A stretch of 64,000 nucleotides of DNA from Streptacidiphilus melanogenes (GTDB lineage Bacteria; Actinomycetota; Actinomycetes; Streptomycetales; Streptomycetaceae), in assembly GCF_000787835.1 (NCBI RefSeq), contig NZ_BBPP01000007.1:202090-266089 (forward strand). Reading direction: 5' to 3'. A model generated the notes under the pieces. It was not told the origin of the DNA, searched no databases, and saw only the letters and a list, made by a program, of their open reading frames with translations. Of the stretch, positions 17,126 through 24,915 are shown piece after piece (the first letter of the stretch is position 1; each line of letters starts with the position of its first letter). The position numbers and the translations under genes were made by a program.

Positions 17126-17761
17126 TCAGGCCGCGTTCCACTGGGCTGCGGCGAGGGTGAGGAACTGTTGGCTGAGCGCCGGGTCCGTCTTGAAGTGACC
17201 GCTGGCGTGCAGGGAGGTGGTGCGGGCGGCCTCCATCTGCACGCCGCGCATGCTCATGCACAGGTGCTCGCCGCGGACGGCGACGGCGATGTTGTCGTGT
17301 CCGATGACGTCGGTCAGGTGCTCGGCGACCTGGCGGGTGAAGCGCTCCTGGACCTGGAGACGGCCGGCGAACTGCCGGGCGATACGGCCGAATTTCGACA
17401 GGCCGACCACCTCGCCCTCAGGTACATATCCAGCCGTGACCTGGAGGTTCATGGGCAGCATGTGGTGTTCGCAGAGAGACCACACGCTCATGCCGCCCAC
17501 GATGACCAGCTGGTCGCTCAGCTGAGCCTCGGGGAAACAGGTGACTGTCGCGTCGCTGTCCGGGGACAGAAAGGTGCTCCACCAAGCCGCGACGCGGGCC
17601 GGGGTGCCGATCAGCCCGTCACGGGAGGGGTCCTCGCCGAGCTCTACCAGGAGCTGGGCGATCAGGTCGGCGACCCGGTCCGTGTCGATGGGTGCGGCGG
17701 GCCAGCCTGACACGGTGTCGGTGTCTTGGGTCGGCATGGGGCCGGCCACAGAAGTCGTCAT
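17126..17761 (-). CDS. folE: GTP cyclohydrolase I
   Basis: FolE opens GTP to 7,8-dihydroneopterin triphosphate, the first step of folate and 7-deazaguanine synthesis. I chose the ATG at 17761 (211 residues) over an upstream start that would overlap queE; AGAGAAG precedes it. Zinc ligands Cys97, His99/His100 (SLCEHHMLP) and Cys168 (RGEHLCMSMRG) are present, as is the conserved GYVPEGEVVGLSKFGRI segment. The housekeeping folate copy should lie elsewhere in the genome, so this copy probably feeds the pathway encoded with it. It lies between queE (49 bp upstream) and the phosphoribosyltransferase. Confidence 0.95.
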   Translation of the reverse strand: MTTSVAGPMPTQDTDTVSGWPAAPIDTDRVADLIAQLLVELGEDPSRDGLIGTPARVAAWWSTFLSPDSDATVTCFPEAQLSDQLVIVGGMSVWSLCEHHMLPMNLQVTAGYVPEGEVVGLSKFGRIARQFAGRLQVQERFTRQVAEHLTDVIGHDNIAVAVRGEHLCMSMRGVQMEAARTTSLHASGHFKTDPALSQQFLTLAAAQWNAA

Positions 17762-17810
17762 GGGCTTCTCTCGTTTCCGGAGGCTGAGTGACGGATGGGC
17801 AGGGCGTAAG

Positions 17811-18557
17811 TCAGCGGCCGCGCGTCTCCGCGAAGGCGAGCACATGGAGCCTGGTGGTGAAGTGCCAGTGCCGCTCCGCGACCGCGTCCGCGAGCATGCG
17901 AGTTGCCGCAGTGATCGCCTCCGCCGTCGTGCCTTCAGGCATCACCCACACCGGTCCGAGCCCATGGGCCTCGACGATCTCGGCGACCCGGTCGAGGTCG
18001 GAGACCGATCCGGCGACGAACTTGAAAACGGCCTGTCCCGTGGCCGCGAACGCCTCCAGGACCGCGGGCACGATGCTCCTTGCCTCTTCCTCCCCAAAGC
18101 TCCGCAGCTTCGGGGAGACGTTGAATCGGACGCCCTCAACCAGCAGGGCCGGTTCTGGCGCGATCGTTCCGTTGGTCTCGAACTCGACGCGTTTCCCGGC
18201 AGCCAGCAGCCCCGCGACGAGCGGCACCAGGCGGCGCTGCTGGAGCAGCGGCTCGCCGCCGGTGATCACGACCAGTTCGACCGGAGACGAAGCGGCCCAG
18301 GCTACGAGCTCCGCCACCGTCCGCTTTTCCGACTCCTCGTGCGGGTCGAACTGGGTCCAGTCCCACGTGAACTTCGTGTCGCACCGCTTGCACCGGAGGT
18401 TGCACCGGGACAGACGGATGAAGATGGCTGGGTGCCCGCAGCTGGGGCCCTCGCCCTGGAACGTCGGTGTCTCGACGCCGAAGCACTCCGCGACGAGCAG
18501 CCGGAACTGCGCGTCACCCGGCGGCAGCTCGTGCGTGGCCGACTGCCCCGCGGTCAC
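17811..18557 (-). CDS. queE: 7-carboxy-7-deazaguanine synthase
   Basis: QueE is a radical SAM enzyme that contracts 6-carboxytetrahydropterin to 7-carboxy-7-deazaguanine (CDG). The 248-residue protein has the family's FQGEGPSCGHPAIFIRL substrate and SAM region, the cluster motif RCNLRCKRCDT (Cys52, Cys56, Cys59), ITGGEP, and later strands FETNG and FKFV. The start overlaps the queD stop by 4 nt, so QueD and QueE are coupled. No queC gene is seen nearby; on this evidence the local product is CDG, not preQ0. Confidence 0.95.
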   Translation of the reverse strand: MTAGQSATHELPPGDAQFRLLVAECFGVETPTFQGEGPSCGHPAIFIRLSRCNLRCKRCDTKFTWDWTQFDPHEESEKRTVAELVAWAASSPVELVVITGGEPLLQQRRLVPLVAGLLAAGKRVEFETNGTIAPEPALLVEGVRFNVSPKLRSFGEEEARSIVPAVLEAFAATGQAVFKFVAGSVSDLDRVAEIVEAHGLGPVWVMPEGTTAEAITAATRMLADAVAERHWHFTTRLHVLAFAETRGR

Positions 18558-19006
18558 ACCGCCTCCGCTTCCACCTCGAACTTCGCCCAGCTGCTCCCGG
18601 TCTCACGGACGCGGACGCCCACCAGGCGAGCGGGAATGTTCGGCTGGAGGTGCTTGATGATCCAGCCCGCCAGGAATCGGGCGAGGAGCTCCGAGGTCGG
18701 CTCGAACGGGAGGTTCTCGTGCAGGTTGCTGTGGTCGAGCTCGGTGTCGAGAAACTTCCTGAAGGGGGCGAGTTCGCCGAAGTCCGTGACGAAGCCAGGC
18801 GCCTCCAGCTCGGAAGCGGTGAGGATGACCTCGACCTGGTAGCTGTGCCCATGCTGGCGGGAGCACTTGTGATCGGGCGGCAGGCCGGGTAGCCGGTGGC
18901 CAGCCTCGAAGCTGAAGGACTTGCCGATGGTGAAGGTGCCCGAGGGCAACGGGATCATCGCCCAGTCGGTCTCAGCCGACTGGGACTTGGTGTTGGGGGC
19001 CGACAC
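18554..19006 (-). CDS. queD: 6-carboxy-5,6,7,8-tetrahydropterin synthase
   Basis: QueD turns dihydroneopterin triphosphate into 6-carboxytetrahydropterin. I chose a GTG at 19006 because GAAGGAG lies about 10 nt upstream; an internal ATG 16 codons later is the alternative. The 150-residue product has the zinc and catalytic residues: His37 in FEAGHRL, and CSRQHGH with Cys48, His52 and His54 (CX3HGH). The catalytic triad region near ELDHSNL and a final Glu-rich strand (FEVEAEAV) are also present. It is the first gene of the nucleotide operon. Confidence 0.93.
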   Translation of the reverse strand: MSAPNTKSQSAETDWAMIPLPSGTFTIGKSFSFEAGHRLPGLPPDHKCSRQHGHSYQVEVILTASELEAPGFVTDFGELAPFRKFLDTELDHSNLHENLPFEPTSELLARFLAGWIIKHLQPNIPARLVGVRVRETGSSWAKFEVEAEAV

Positions 19007-19084
19007 GGGACGGTGCTCCTTCGATGGGGGGTGGCTTGGCGCGGCCTCCGTGCCACGGGAGAGGGACGCCGCGATGTCGTGCTT

Positions 19085-19103
19085 TGCAGTAGTGGTCACT
19101 GCA
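19085..19103. promoter_or_regulatory. Inverted repeat upstream of the queD operon
   Basis: TGCAGT-N7-ACTGCA is a perfect 6-bp inverted repeat, lying in the 116-bp gap between the dipeptidase-like gene and queD. It is about 80 bp before the queD start, a sensible place for an operator. It does not resemble the TAAAC-N4-GTTTA motif. No promoter boxes are clear. Confidence 0.4.
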
Positions 19104-19122
19104 GGTGGGGAGTGAAAGAGGG

Positions 19123-19788
19123 TTAGCGGCCAGTTACGACGTCCAACGGCCCGTACAACGCCGCCTGGGCGCTGTTCATGAAGGCGTGATAGCGCTCGAA
19201 CAGGGACCAGTGCCACCACTCGGTTGGGTAGTTGACCAGGCCGACAGTGGTGAGGGCCTGGGCGAGGGTGACGCGCCGGTCGCGTGCTTCCATAGGGACG
19301 TTGGCGGCCCACGTGTAGCAGGCGCCGGCGGACTCCTCGGGGCTTGCGTTGACTCGGGTTCCCAGGTCGAGTTCCCGGCCTTCCCAGTCCGCGAGTGTGA
19401 GGTCCACGGCTCCGCCGGTGGAGTGCGGAGCGAGTTCGGGCGGGGACACGTAGCGCGCAGCAGCGTGGTGGATCTGCTGCGGTGGCCAGGCCGGGTGCAA
19501 CTCGGTGAGTTGACGTTGGTAGTCGGCCCAGTACCGCGCCTGAACCTCCAGCGGCCGGTAGCCCTCGACGACCAGGAGCTGGAGTCGCTGGCGGGCGAGT
19601 TGCTGGTTCGCCGATACCAGGCGTTCCAGCAACGAGCGGCGAAGATGCGCGTACCACCCCTCCGGGTCGACCTTGCGGCGGTCAACCACCAGGCGGCCGT
19701 CTTCTCGCAGGTCGACGAGGGGCTCTCGGCACTCCTCGACCTGTACGGCGGCGACACGCGGGTCGGACAGTAAGACGATCCCAGTCAC
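19123..19788 (-). CDS. M15-family D-Ala-D-Ala dipeptidase (VanX-like)
   Basis: The 221-residue protein carries the VanX/DdpX signature: the substrate arginine in GYRP (Arg78), zinc ligands in HSTGGAVDL (His122, Asp129), and the catalytic Glu190 with His193 in EWWHW. There is no signal peptide, so the enzyme should be cytoplasmic, as VanX is. VanX hydrolyses D-Ala-D-Ala, but no vanH or vanA partner lies nearby, so glycopeptide resistance is unlikely. In its place upstream of the nucleotide operon it may process a dipeptide group or serve wall recycling. It is separated from queD by 116 bp. Confidence 0.85.
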   Translation of the reverse strand: MTGIVLLSDPRVAAVQVEECREPLVDLREDGRLVVDRRKVDPEGWYAHLRRSLLERLVSANQQLARQRLQLLVVEGYRPLEVQARYWADYQRQLTELHPAWPPQQIHHAAARYVSPPELAPHSTGGAVDLTLADWEGRELDLGTRVNASPEESAGACYTWAANVPMEARDRRVTLAQALTTVGLVNYPTEWWHWSLFERYHAFMNSAQAALYGPLDVVTGR

Positions 19789-19819
19789 AGTCGACAGCTC
19801 CAGTTGTCAGAAGAGCAGA

Positions 19820-19942
19820 TCACCAGCGGATGCTGGTGATCAGGCACAGCAGCGCCCATACAAGGGGCACGAATCCGATAGCCAGGCCCAGCGGGTGGCA
19901 GCCGATCGTCTCTCGACGTTGCTGGTCGTCCTGCTGGCTCAC
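19820..19942 (-). CDS. Small membrane protein (40 residues)
   Basis: A GTG at 19942 preceded by AGGAG at about 9 nt opens a 40-codon frame. The N-terminal half is polar (MSQQDDQQRRET) and the C-terminal half is a single strong membrane helix (LGLAIGFVPLVWALLCLITS). The gene lies between the anti-sigma-like gene and the dipeptidase gene on the same strand. Small single-helix proteins of this kind are easily missed. No family is recognised. Confidence 0.5.
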   Translation of the reverse strand: MSQQDDQQRRETIGCHPLGLAIGFVPLVWALLCLITSIRW

Positions 19943-20008
19943 GTGCTTGCGCTCCTGTCGATCGACCTGGGGCCGGCTTCTGCATTCGGGTCCTGAGGGT
20001 GGGTCTGC

Positions 20009-20524
20009 TCAGCCAGCGGCCGTGAGTAGCGGCGGGACCGGGGGTCTCGGGACGGCCATGCGGACTCGGCGGCGCAGCTCCCCGCGTACACGCTCCCCGA
20101 GCCCGGTCTGCACTGGGCGCGGGATCACCGCCCACACCCGCTTGCCCTTGTCAGTGGGTTCGACCCCCCACCTGGAGACGGTGTCCGACACGATCCGCAA
20201 GCCGCGGCCGTTCTCTGGCAGATTGTCGTTGCCCGAAGGGCGGAGGGTGGGGTGGTCGGCATGGCCGTCCTCGACCGCGATGAACAGCTCGTCCCGGTCG
20301 GGGGAAACGACCAGCGACACGCTCAGGACCGGGGTCTCGGAGTGAAGGATCGCGTTGGTGACCAGTTCTGAGACAACCAGGCGGACGCCGTAGTCGAGAT
20401 CGCCGTCCAGGTCGATCTCCCAGGATGCGAGCTTGTTCTGGATGCGGCGCCGCATCATCGGCACGGTCTCCGGTGCGCTCGTCACGGACCACATGCGTGC
20501 CAGGGCAGTGGGCCGGTCGGTCAT
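20009..20524 (-). CDS. RsbW-like ATP-binding (anti-sigma factor type) protein
   Basis: The ATG at 20524 gives 171 residues with a single HATPase_c fold: N box LVVSELVTNAILH, then VEDGHADHP as the G1 region and GRGLRIVSD as G2. This is the architecture of the many small Streptomyces anti-sigma-like serine kinases. There is no transmembrane segment. The C-terminus carries a basic tail (RVRGELRRRVRM). Its start overlaps the upstream 83-residue gene by 4 nt (ATGA), a pairing seen frequently in streptomycetes. It probably regulates genes around it, but its partner sigma factor or antagonist is not in the window. Confidence 0.85.
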   Translation of the reverse strand: MTDRPTALARMWSVTSAPETVPMMRRRIQNKLASWEIDLDGDLDYGVRLVVSELVTNAILHSETPVLSVSLVVSPDRDELFIAVEDGHADHPTLRPSGNDNLPENGRGLRIVSDTVSRWGVEPTDKGKRVWAVIPRPVQTGLGERVRGELRRRVRMAVPRPPVPPLLTAAG

Positions 20525-20772
20525 GACGCGGCCTCCTGTGGCGCGCGCTTCGGGGTGAACGCGGCTGCCCAAGGCTCGCCGGCCGACGGCGGCGTGCCGG
20601 GCTGGTGGCCGGACGCGCCGCGAGTGCGTTGGGGGAGCGTCGGGCCGGCGGGACGCTCCTGCTGCTCGATGCACGGGAAGCGGCCGCAGCCAGGACAGGC
20701 CAGCAGTTCCACAGGAACGTCCAGCACCTCGGGTGGCGCGATGCGCGCGGGGTAATACGGGGTTGGGAACAC
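20521..20772 (-). CDS. Small Cys-motif protein paired with the anti-sigma-like gene
   Basis: The 83-residue frame contains ACPGCGRFPC, three cysteines that could bind zinc, followed by a Pro/Gly-rich, probably disordered tail. It overlaps the next gene by 4 nt, which supports translation. Proteins of this size and composition often precede HATPase regulators in Streptomyces. Function unknown. Confidence 0.5.
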   Translation of the reverse strand: MFPTPYYPARIAPPEVLDVPVELLACPGCGRFPCIEQQERPAGPTLPQRTRGASGHQPGTPPSAGEPWAAAFTPKRAPQEAAS

Positions 20773-20832
20773 CGGGCTTCTCCTAGCGAGCGGGATGAGG
20801 GGTGGAGACCGCCAGTCGCATTTGCGCCTGCT

Positions 20833-20849
20833 GACTGTTACTCACAGTC
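20833..20849. promoter_or_regulatory. Inverted repeat in the divergent regulatory gap
   Basis: GACTGT-N5-ACAGTC is a perfect 6-bp inverted repeat between two divergent genes (minus start 20772, plus start 20960). It is followed by TTGGCA and TACATT, a possible but weak promoter. The HTH protein encoded just to the right is the natural candidate to bind it. Confidence 0.4.
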
Positions 20850-20959
20850 GCGATTTGGCAGCTACATTGAGGGAACCGCTTCAGCTGACGCATGGGCACC
20901 CGGTCAAGGGGCTGCATGCGGGGAAAGCGGGGAAAGATCATCTATGGCTGAGGGGCGCT

Positions 20960-22345
20960 GTGGTTGCGAAAGCTGAACGCGGAACCAAGCTCTCCGCGCT
21001 GCTCGCCGAGGCCGGACTCTCAGACGCCGCTGCCGCGACAGCCTTACGCCGCCTGGCCTCGGAGAATGGGGTTGCTGAACTCGGCTCGGTGTCTCGCTCG
21101 CACGTTTCGTACTGGGCCCGCGGCACAGTCCCCTCCAACCCACGCATCGCAGTCCTGCTGGCTGAGCTGCTGACTCGGGCTCTGGGCCGCACTGTGACGG
21201 CGTACGACTTGGGAATGGATCGGCACTCGAAGAGCACCCCCGGCGACCTGTGGTCGGGCGATACGCTGAGCGCGCTGATCGACATCGGGAGACGCGACTT
21301 GAGCATGGACCGCCGCCGCGCGCTCGGCGTCATGGCCTTCCAGACGGCTGCGCTCACGATCCCCACCGGTTCGCGGTGGAGCGCGTCGGCGGCAGGCAGC
21401 TCCGTGCGCCAGACCACGGAGCGCCGCGTAGGCCGCGGCGACGTCGAGGCAGTCCGAGATACCGTCGCGGCCTTCAGCCAGATCGACCAGCGGCGGGGAG
21501 GCGGTCACGCCCGCACGGCCGTGGTTCAGTACCTGACCTCGGAAGTCGAACCGCTGCTCCACGGCCGCTTCGCCAGTGAAACCCTCCGCCAGCAGATGTT
21601 CTCGGCCGCCGGAGAGCTGGCCTACCTGTCCGGTTGGATGTCCTTCGACGCCGGAGAGCACCCCATCGCTCAGCGCTACCTCACCAGCGCTGTCAGGCTC
21701 GCAGCCGAGGCTGGCGACGAACCCCTCGCTGGCCACATCTTGCGCGCCTTGGCACACCAGGCCAACGACCTGGGTCACCATCGCGCCGCCCAGCGCGTCG
21801 CCGCCGCATCGATCGAAGGCGACCGCTGTCGACGCGCTAGCTACCGCGAACGGGCACTCCTGCGCGTCGTCTACGCCCGCACCCTCGCCACCACCAACGA
21901 CTCCAGGGGCGCCGCTGCCGCGCTCAAAGCTGCCGAGGACGACCTCGGGCGCGCCGTCGGCCAGGACGAGCCACAGCGAGTGTGGTTCTTCACCGAAGCA
22001 AGCCTTGCCCACGAGACGGCCTGCACGCTCCGTGACCTTGGCGACCTGGACGGAGCTGTGCGAGAGTTCCGCCACAGCGCTCGTACGAGAGGCGCAGCCT
22101 TCCCCCGGACCCACGCCGTGACGCTGGGCTACCTCGGCGAGATCCAGGCCCGCCAGGGCAACATCGAGCAGGCGTGCTCGACATGGTCGCGTGCACTCGA
22201 CCTCATGGAAGGCATCCGCTCCGGCCGGACGATCCACACCGCCCGCCAGATGCGAAGCGCTCTTTCGCCCTACCGTCCGCGCGGGGTGCGAGCCGTTCAT
22301 GACGTTGATGCGCGAGCCGTGTCCTACCTCGAATACGCCGCCTGA
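20960..22345 (+). CDS. HTH regulator with C-terminal TPR-like repeats
   Basis: A GTG at 20960 with GAGGGGCG just upstream gives 461 residues and removes an unlikely N-terminal extension. Residues about 1-75 include an HTH-like region (VSRSHVSYWARGTVPSNPRI, typical of Streptomyces XRE-type proteins). Residues about 150-440 are helical and repeat-like (for example GELAYLSGWMSFDAGEHPIA and HILRALAHQANDLGHHRAAQ), matching TPR units. Large XRE-TPR proteins act as ligand- or peptide-responsive regulators in actinomycetes. The gene is divergent from the anti-sigma-like pair and is followed closely by the TrmO-like gene. Confidence 0.75.
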   Translation: MVAKAERGTKLSALLAEAGLSDAAAATALRRLASENGVAELGSVSRSHVSYWARGTVPSNPRIAVLLAELLTRALGRTVTAYDLGMDRHSKSTPGDLWSGDTLSALIDIGRRDLSMDRRRALGVMAFQTAALTIPTGSRWSASAAGSSVRQTTERRVGRGDVEAVRDTVAAFSQIDQRRGGGHARTAVVQYLTSEVEPLLHGRFASETLRQQMFSAAGELAYLSGWMSFDAGEHPIAQRYLTSAVRLAAEAGDEPLAGHILRALAHQANDLGHHRAAQRVAAASIEGDRCRRASYRERALLRVVYARTLATTNDSRGAAAALKAAEDDLGRAVGQDEPQRVWFFTEASLAHETACTLRDLGDLDGAVREFRHSARTRGAAFPRTHAVTLGYLGEIQARQGNIEQACSTWSRALDLMEGIRSGRTIHTARQMRSALSPYRPRGVRAVHDVDARAVSYLEYAA

Positions 22346-22369
22346 CCTATGAACCAGGAGGAGACCGGA

Positions 22370-22846
22370 ATGCCGGAGCAGTACCAGATCGAAGCCGTCG
22401 CCCATGTGATCAACCAGCGGCCCAAAGTCAGCGACGACTACTGGGGCGGCGTACCCTCGATCATTCGCTTGCGCGATGACCTGCCGGAAGACACCCTCGC
22501 CGGCCTGAGCGATTTCAGCCACGTTCAGGTCGTCTTCAAGTTCCACCTCGCTTCCCCCGAGGACGTGCACCTCGGGGCGCGATCGCCGCGAAATGACCCG
22601 CGCTGGGAGCCGAGCGGTACCTTTGCCCACCGCAATCACCGCAGGCCGGCGCAGATCGGCACCTCGCACCCGCGCGTGGTCAAGGTCGAAGGTCGGGACC
22701 TGCACGTTCTCGACCTTGATGCTGTTGATGGCACTCCCGTGCTTGACATCGCACCTTGGTTCGCCGAGTTCGGGCCCCGAGGGGAAGTTCACCAGCCTGA
22801 TTGGCCAGCGGAGATGCTGGCCGACTACTGGGCTGTGCACTCCTGA
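22370..22846 (+). CDS. TrmO/TsaA-like SAM-dependent methyltransferase
   Basis: AGGAGG lies 8 nt before the ATG at 22370, so I prefer it to the ATG at 22349; the product has 158 residues. It has the one-domain TrmO (YaeB/TsaA) features: an opening strand YQIEAVAHV, FSHVQVVFKFH (usual FSHIWLLF..H), and SGTFAHRNHRRPAQIGTS with the conserved R-x-N/H-x-IG segment. TrmO methylates t6A37 of tRNA-Thr, and relatives act on small metabolites. The alignment is good, but the core Arg/Pro residues differ from housekeeping copies, so a pathway role is possible. Confidence 0.75.
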   Translation: MPEQYQIEAVAHVINQRPKVSDDYWGGVPSIIRLRDDLPEDTLAGLSDFSHVQVVFKFHLASPEDVHLGARSPRNDPRWEPSGTFAHRNHRRPAQIGTSHPRVVKVEGRDLHVLDLDAVDGTPVLDIAPWFAEFGPRGEVHQPDWPAEMLADYWAVHS

Positions 22847-23213
22847 TCGGCGCGTCCAGGTAGATCGCCTCGCTTGACGGATCATGATGATGGCTGCGGT
22901 CTGACAGTCGGGCGCTTGGCCGCGAGCTGCAGGTGCCCATCGAGCTGTCTGGCTCTGGTCCTGTTGGCCTGCCGTCTGCTGCGGTGCCACAGAGGCAGCC
23001 GATGCAGCGGCCGAGGGCCTCGGATTCGGCGAGTGCACGAGGAACCTCCCCAGCAAGGTACGGACAGTCGCGAGTGCAGCCCCTTCCGGCGAAAACGTCC
23101 CGGAGCTGTCCGCTTGATTGGCTGTCATGACCGTATGGCTGGCCAAAATCGGGTAGGACTGACTGGCAGTACGCATTAGGTCACGGCAAGTTCTTTGATC
23201 TCACGGGGACGCT
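22847..23213. other. Intergenic region between the TrmO-like and XRE genes
   Basis: The 367 bp hold no convincing gene. The right end should contain the promoter of the XRE gene; sequences such as TTGATTGGCTGTCATGACCG and CGCATTAGGT near 23,110-23,180 are plausible but not decisive. I see no strong hairpin. Confidence 0.4.
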
Positions 23214-24320
23214 ATGGGTTCCGGCCTGCCTTCGCCGCGCCGCGCCGTCAGTGGCATCATCAGCGGATACGTGCTTCGCCTGGTGCGCGAGAGCACCGGC
23301 CGGACACAGATCGGGTTCGCCGAAGAAGTGGCGGTGGACCTCGCCACCGTCCAAGGTTGGGAGTCCGGCCGTCGGCCATTGGCCAACATGAAGGCCGGTT
23401 CCCTCCTGGACCTCCGCCGGCGCTTACCCCTGCTGGGTGCAGACCCGGCGCTGATGCAGCTGCTCGACCCCGCACTTGACGCGGATCGGATCATTACCGC
23501 GACCTTGGAACCCCCACCGCAGGCCGAGCGGCATCCACTGGCCGGATGGGTCCACACCCGCACAACCGCCCACATGATCGCGTGGGCCGTCAACGGCACC
23601 CCGCCGCCGCTGATTGCCGCCCGCCCGCAGCCCGTAAGGCGTGGCGCGGTGCCGACCGCACCGCTGCTGCCTGCCCAGCAGAAGGCCGACCTTTTCGGGC
23701 GACTCCGGGATGCCGCCGACAGCGCTCACCTGGCTGGTCAGGCCGCACCGTTGCTGCGCCGTCAGGCCCTCTATCTCACCAGCTACGACCGGTCACCCGG
23801 GGCGTCGTCTTGGACAGCACTGGCACTGCACCAGCGCCGCGGAGTTCTGTCCGTCCGGGGCTGGTCCCCCGCTTGGGCCGAAGCCCGGTCGGTCGCCACG
23901 GCACTCGCCCGGCAAGGCGACCATCAGCCGCTGTCCGACTTCATCACGCGCGCCTTGGTGGACGACGACCGGAGCGAGGCCGCGAACCTGAACTACTGGG
24001 CGTACTGGCTCGGGGCAGCCCAACAGCCGCAGGCGTCCGACGGCTTCATGGCGGACACCGACATGCCGGGCTGGGATCCCGTCACGCTCCTGCGGCTCCT
24101 CGCCCAGGGCCTGATCGAGGCGCCGACGTACGCCGAGCTCTACGCCCACACCCTGTGGGCGCTGCTGGCCGCGCACCCCTGGCTGCCCCTGGCAGCTCCC
24201 GTTCTGGCTGGAGAGCTGGCCGACGAGACCGCACGCATTCTCGACACCGAACCGATCTCCGCAAGGGCCAGGCGGGAGTTCGCGGACGTGAACTACCGTC
24301 TGAGCAACCGCACCACCTGA
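23214..24320 (+). CDS. XRE-family transcriptional regulator
   Basis: This 368-residue protein starts with an XRE helix-turn-helix: ISGYVLRLVRESTGRTQIGF, then AEEVAVDLATVQGWESGRRP, the last part being the recognition helix and loop. The remaining 300 residues are helical without obvious motif, ending in a segment rich in Trp and Leu (WALLAAHPWLPLAAPVLAGE). Such long XRE proteins with alpha-helical sensor domains are frequent in streptomycetes. It lies 16 bp before the HD-domain gene and is probably cotranscribed with it. Confidence 0.8.
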   Translation: MGSGLPSPRRAVSGIISGYVLRLVRESTGRTQIGFAEEVAVDLATVQGWESGRRPLANMKAGSLLDLRRRLPLLGADPALMQLLDPALDADRIITATLEPPPQAERHPLAGWVHTRTTAHMIAWAVNGTPPPLIAARPQPVRRGAVPTAPLLPAQQKADLFGRLRDAADSAHLAGQAAPLLRRQALYLTSYDRSPGASSWTALALHQRRGVLSVRGWSPAWAEARSVATALARQGDHQPLSDFITRALVDDDRSEAANLNYWAYWLGAAQQPQASDGFMADTDMPGWDPVTLLRLLAQGLIEAPTYAELYAHTLWALLAAHPWLPLAAPVLAGELADETARILDTEPISARARREFADVNYRLSNRTT

Positions 24321-24336
24321 TCACGGAGGGCACCAC

Positions 24337-24915
24337 ATGGCAGAGCACGACGACACGGCGCGAGGCACCGCGGGCTACCTGCTGGAGATGGGGATGCTCA
24401 AGCGGGCCAAGCGCAGCGGCTGGTGGATCGCCGGGGTGAAGGACCCGGAGACCATCGCCGAGCACTCGTTCCGGACCGGCATCATCGGCTCCGTGCTGGC
24501 AATGATGGAGGGGGCCGACCCGGCGAAGGTCGCGTTGCTGTGTCTGTTCCACGACACTCAGGAGACGCGGGTCAGCGACATCCCCCACATTGGGCGGCGC
24601 TACCTGGAGGCCACCAGCAACGAGAAGGTCACTGCCGACCAGCTCGCCGACGCCCACCCCGCCGTCCAGGCTGGCGTTCAGCGTGTCGTCGAGGAGTACG
24701 AGCATGGGGACTCGCTGGAAGTCATCTGCGCACATGACGCGGACAAGCTGGAGTGCCTGATTCAGGCCGTCGAGTACCGCGAGCAGGGCTGCTCCAATGT
24801 TCAGGGCTGGATTGACTCCAGCGTGGCGAAGCTCAAGACGGCATCCGCCCAGGTCCTTGCCGAAGCCGCGCTCAACATGACCTCGGTGGAGTGGCAGCAG
24901 ACCTACCTTCGGTAA
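24337..24915 (+). CDS. HD-domain phosphohydrolase, YfbR/HDDC2-like
   Basis: The 192-residue protein has the HD signature: His43 in AEHSFRTG, His72-Asp73 in CLFHDTQE, and a distal Asp near AHDADKLEC. The spacing matches the 5'-deoxynucleotidase YfbR and HDDC2, which remove phosphate from nucleoside monophosphates. An ACGGAGGGC Shine-Dalgarno sequence precedes the ATG. Its presence on the same element as a nucleotide-modifying operon makes a dephosphorylation step plausible, but it is transcribed with an XRE regulator in the other direction, so this link is inference. Confidence 0.85.
   Translation: MAEHDDTARGTAGYLLEMGMLKRAKRSGWWIAGVKDPETIAEHSFRTGIIGSVLAMMEGADPAKVALLCLFHDTQETRVSDIPHIGRRYLEATSNEKVTADQLADAHPAVQAGVQRVVEEYEHGDSLEVICAHDADKLECLIQAVEYREQGCSNVQGWIDSSVAKLKTASAQVLAEAALNMTSVEWQQTYLR

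Noticed and set aside
8867..19006. Deazaguanine DNA modification (Dpd-type) system
   Set aside because: FolE, QueD and QueE fit, but QueC and a DpdA/Tgt-like transglycosylase, as well as the helicase and nuclease-type Dpd proteins, are absent. A phosphoribosyltransferase and sugar/amine tailoring genes point to a nucleotide product instead.
19123..19788. Vancomycin resistance locus
   Set aside because: Only a VanX-like dipeptidase is present; no VanH, VanA-type ligase or VanRS pair lies nearby. The ATP-grasp proteins at 30-34 kb are not D-Ala-D-Lac ligases by motif.
21044..23176. Long open frame on the minus strand opposite the TPR regulator (710 codons)
   Set aside because: It is antisense to a well-supported gene, has no ribosome binding site and shows the composition of a GC-rich shadow frame. 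The same applies to long antisense frames opposite the FHA-ABC, beta-propeller and tyrS genes.
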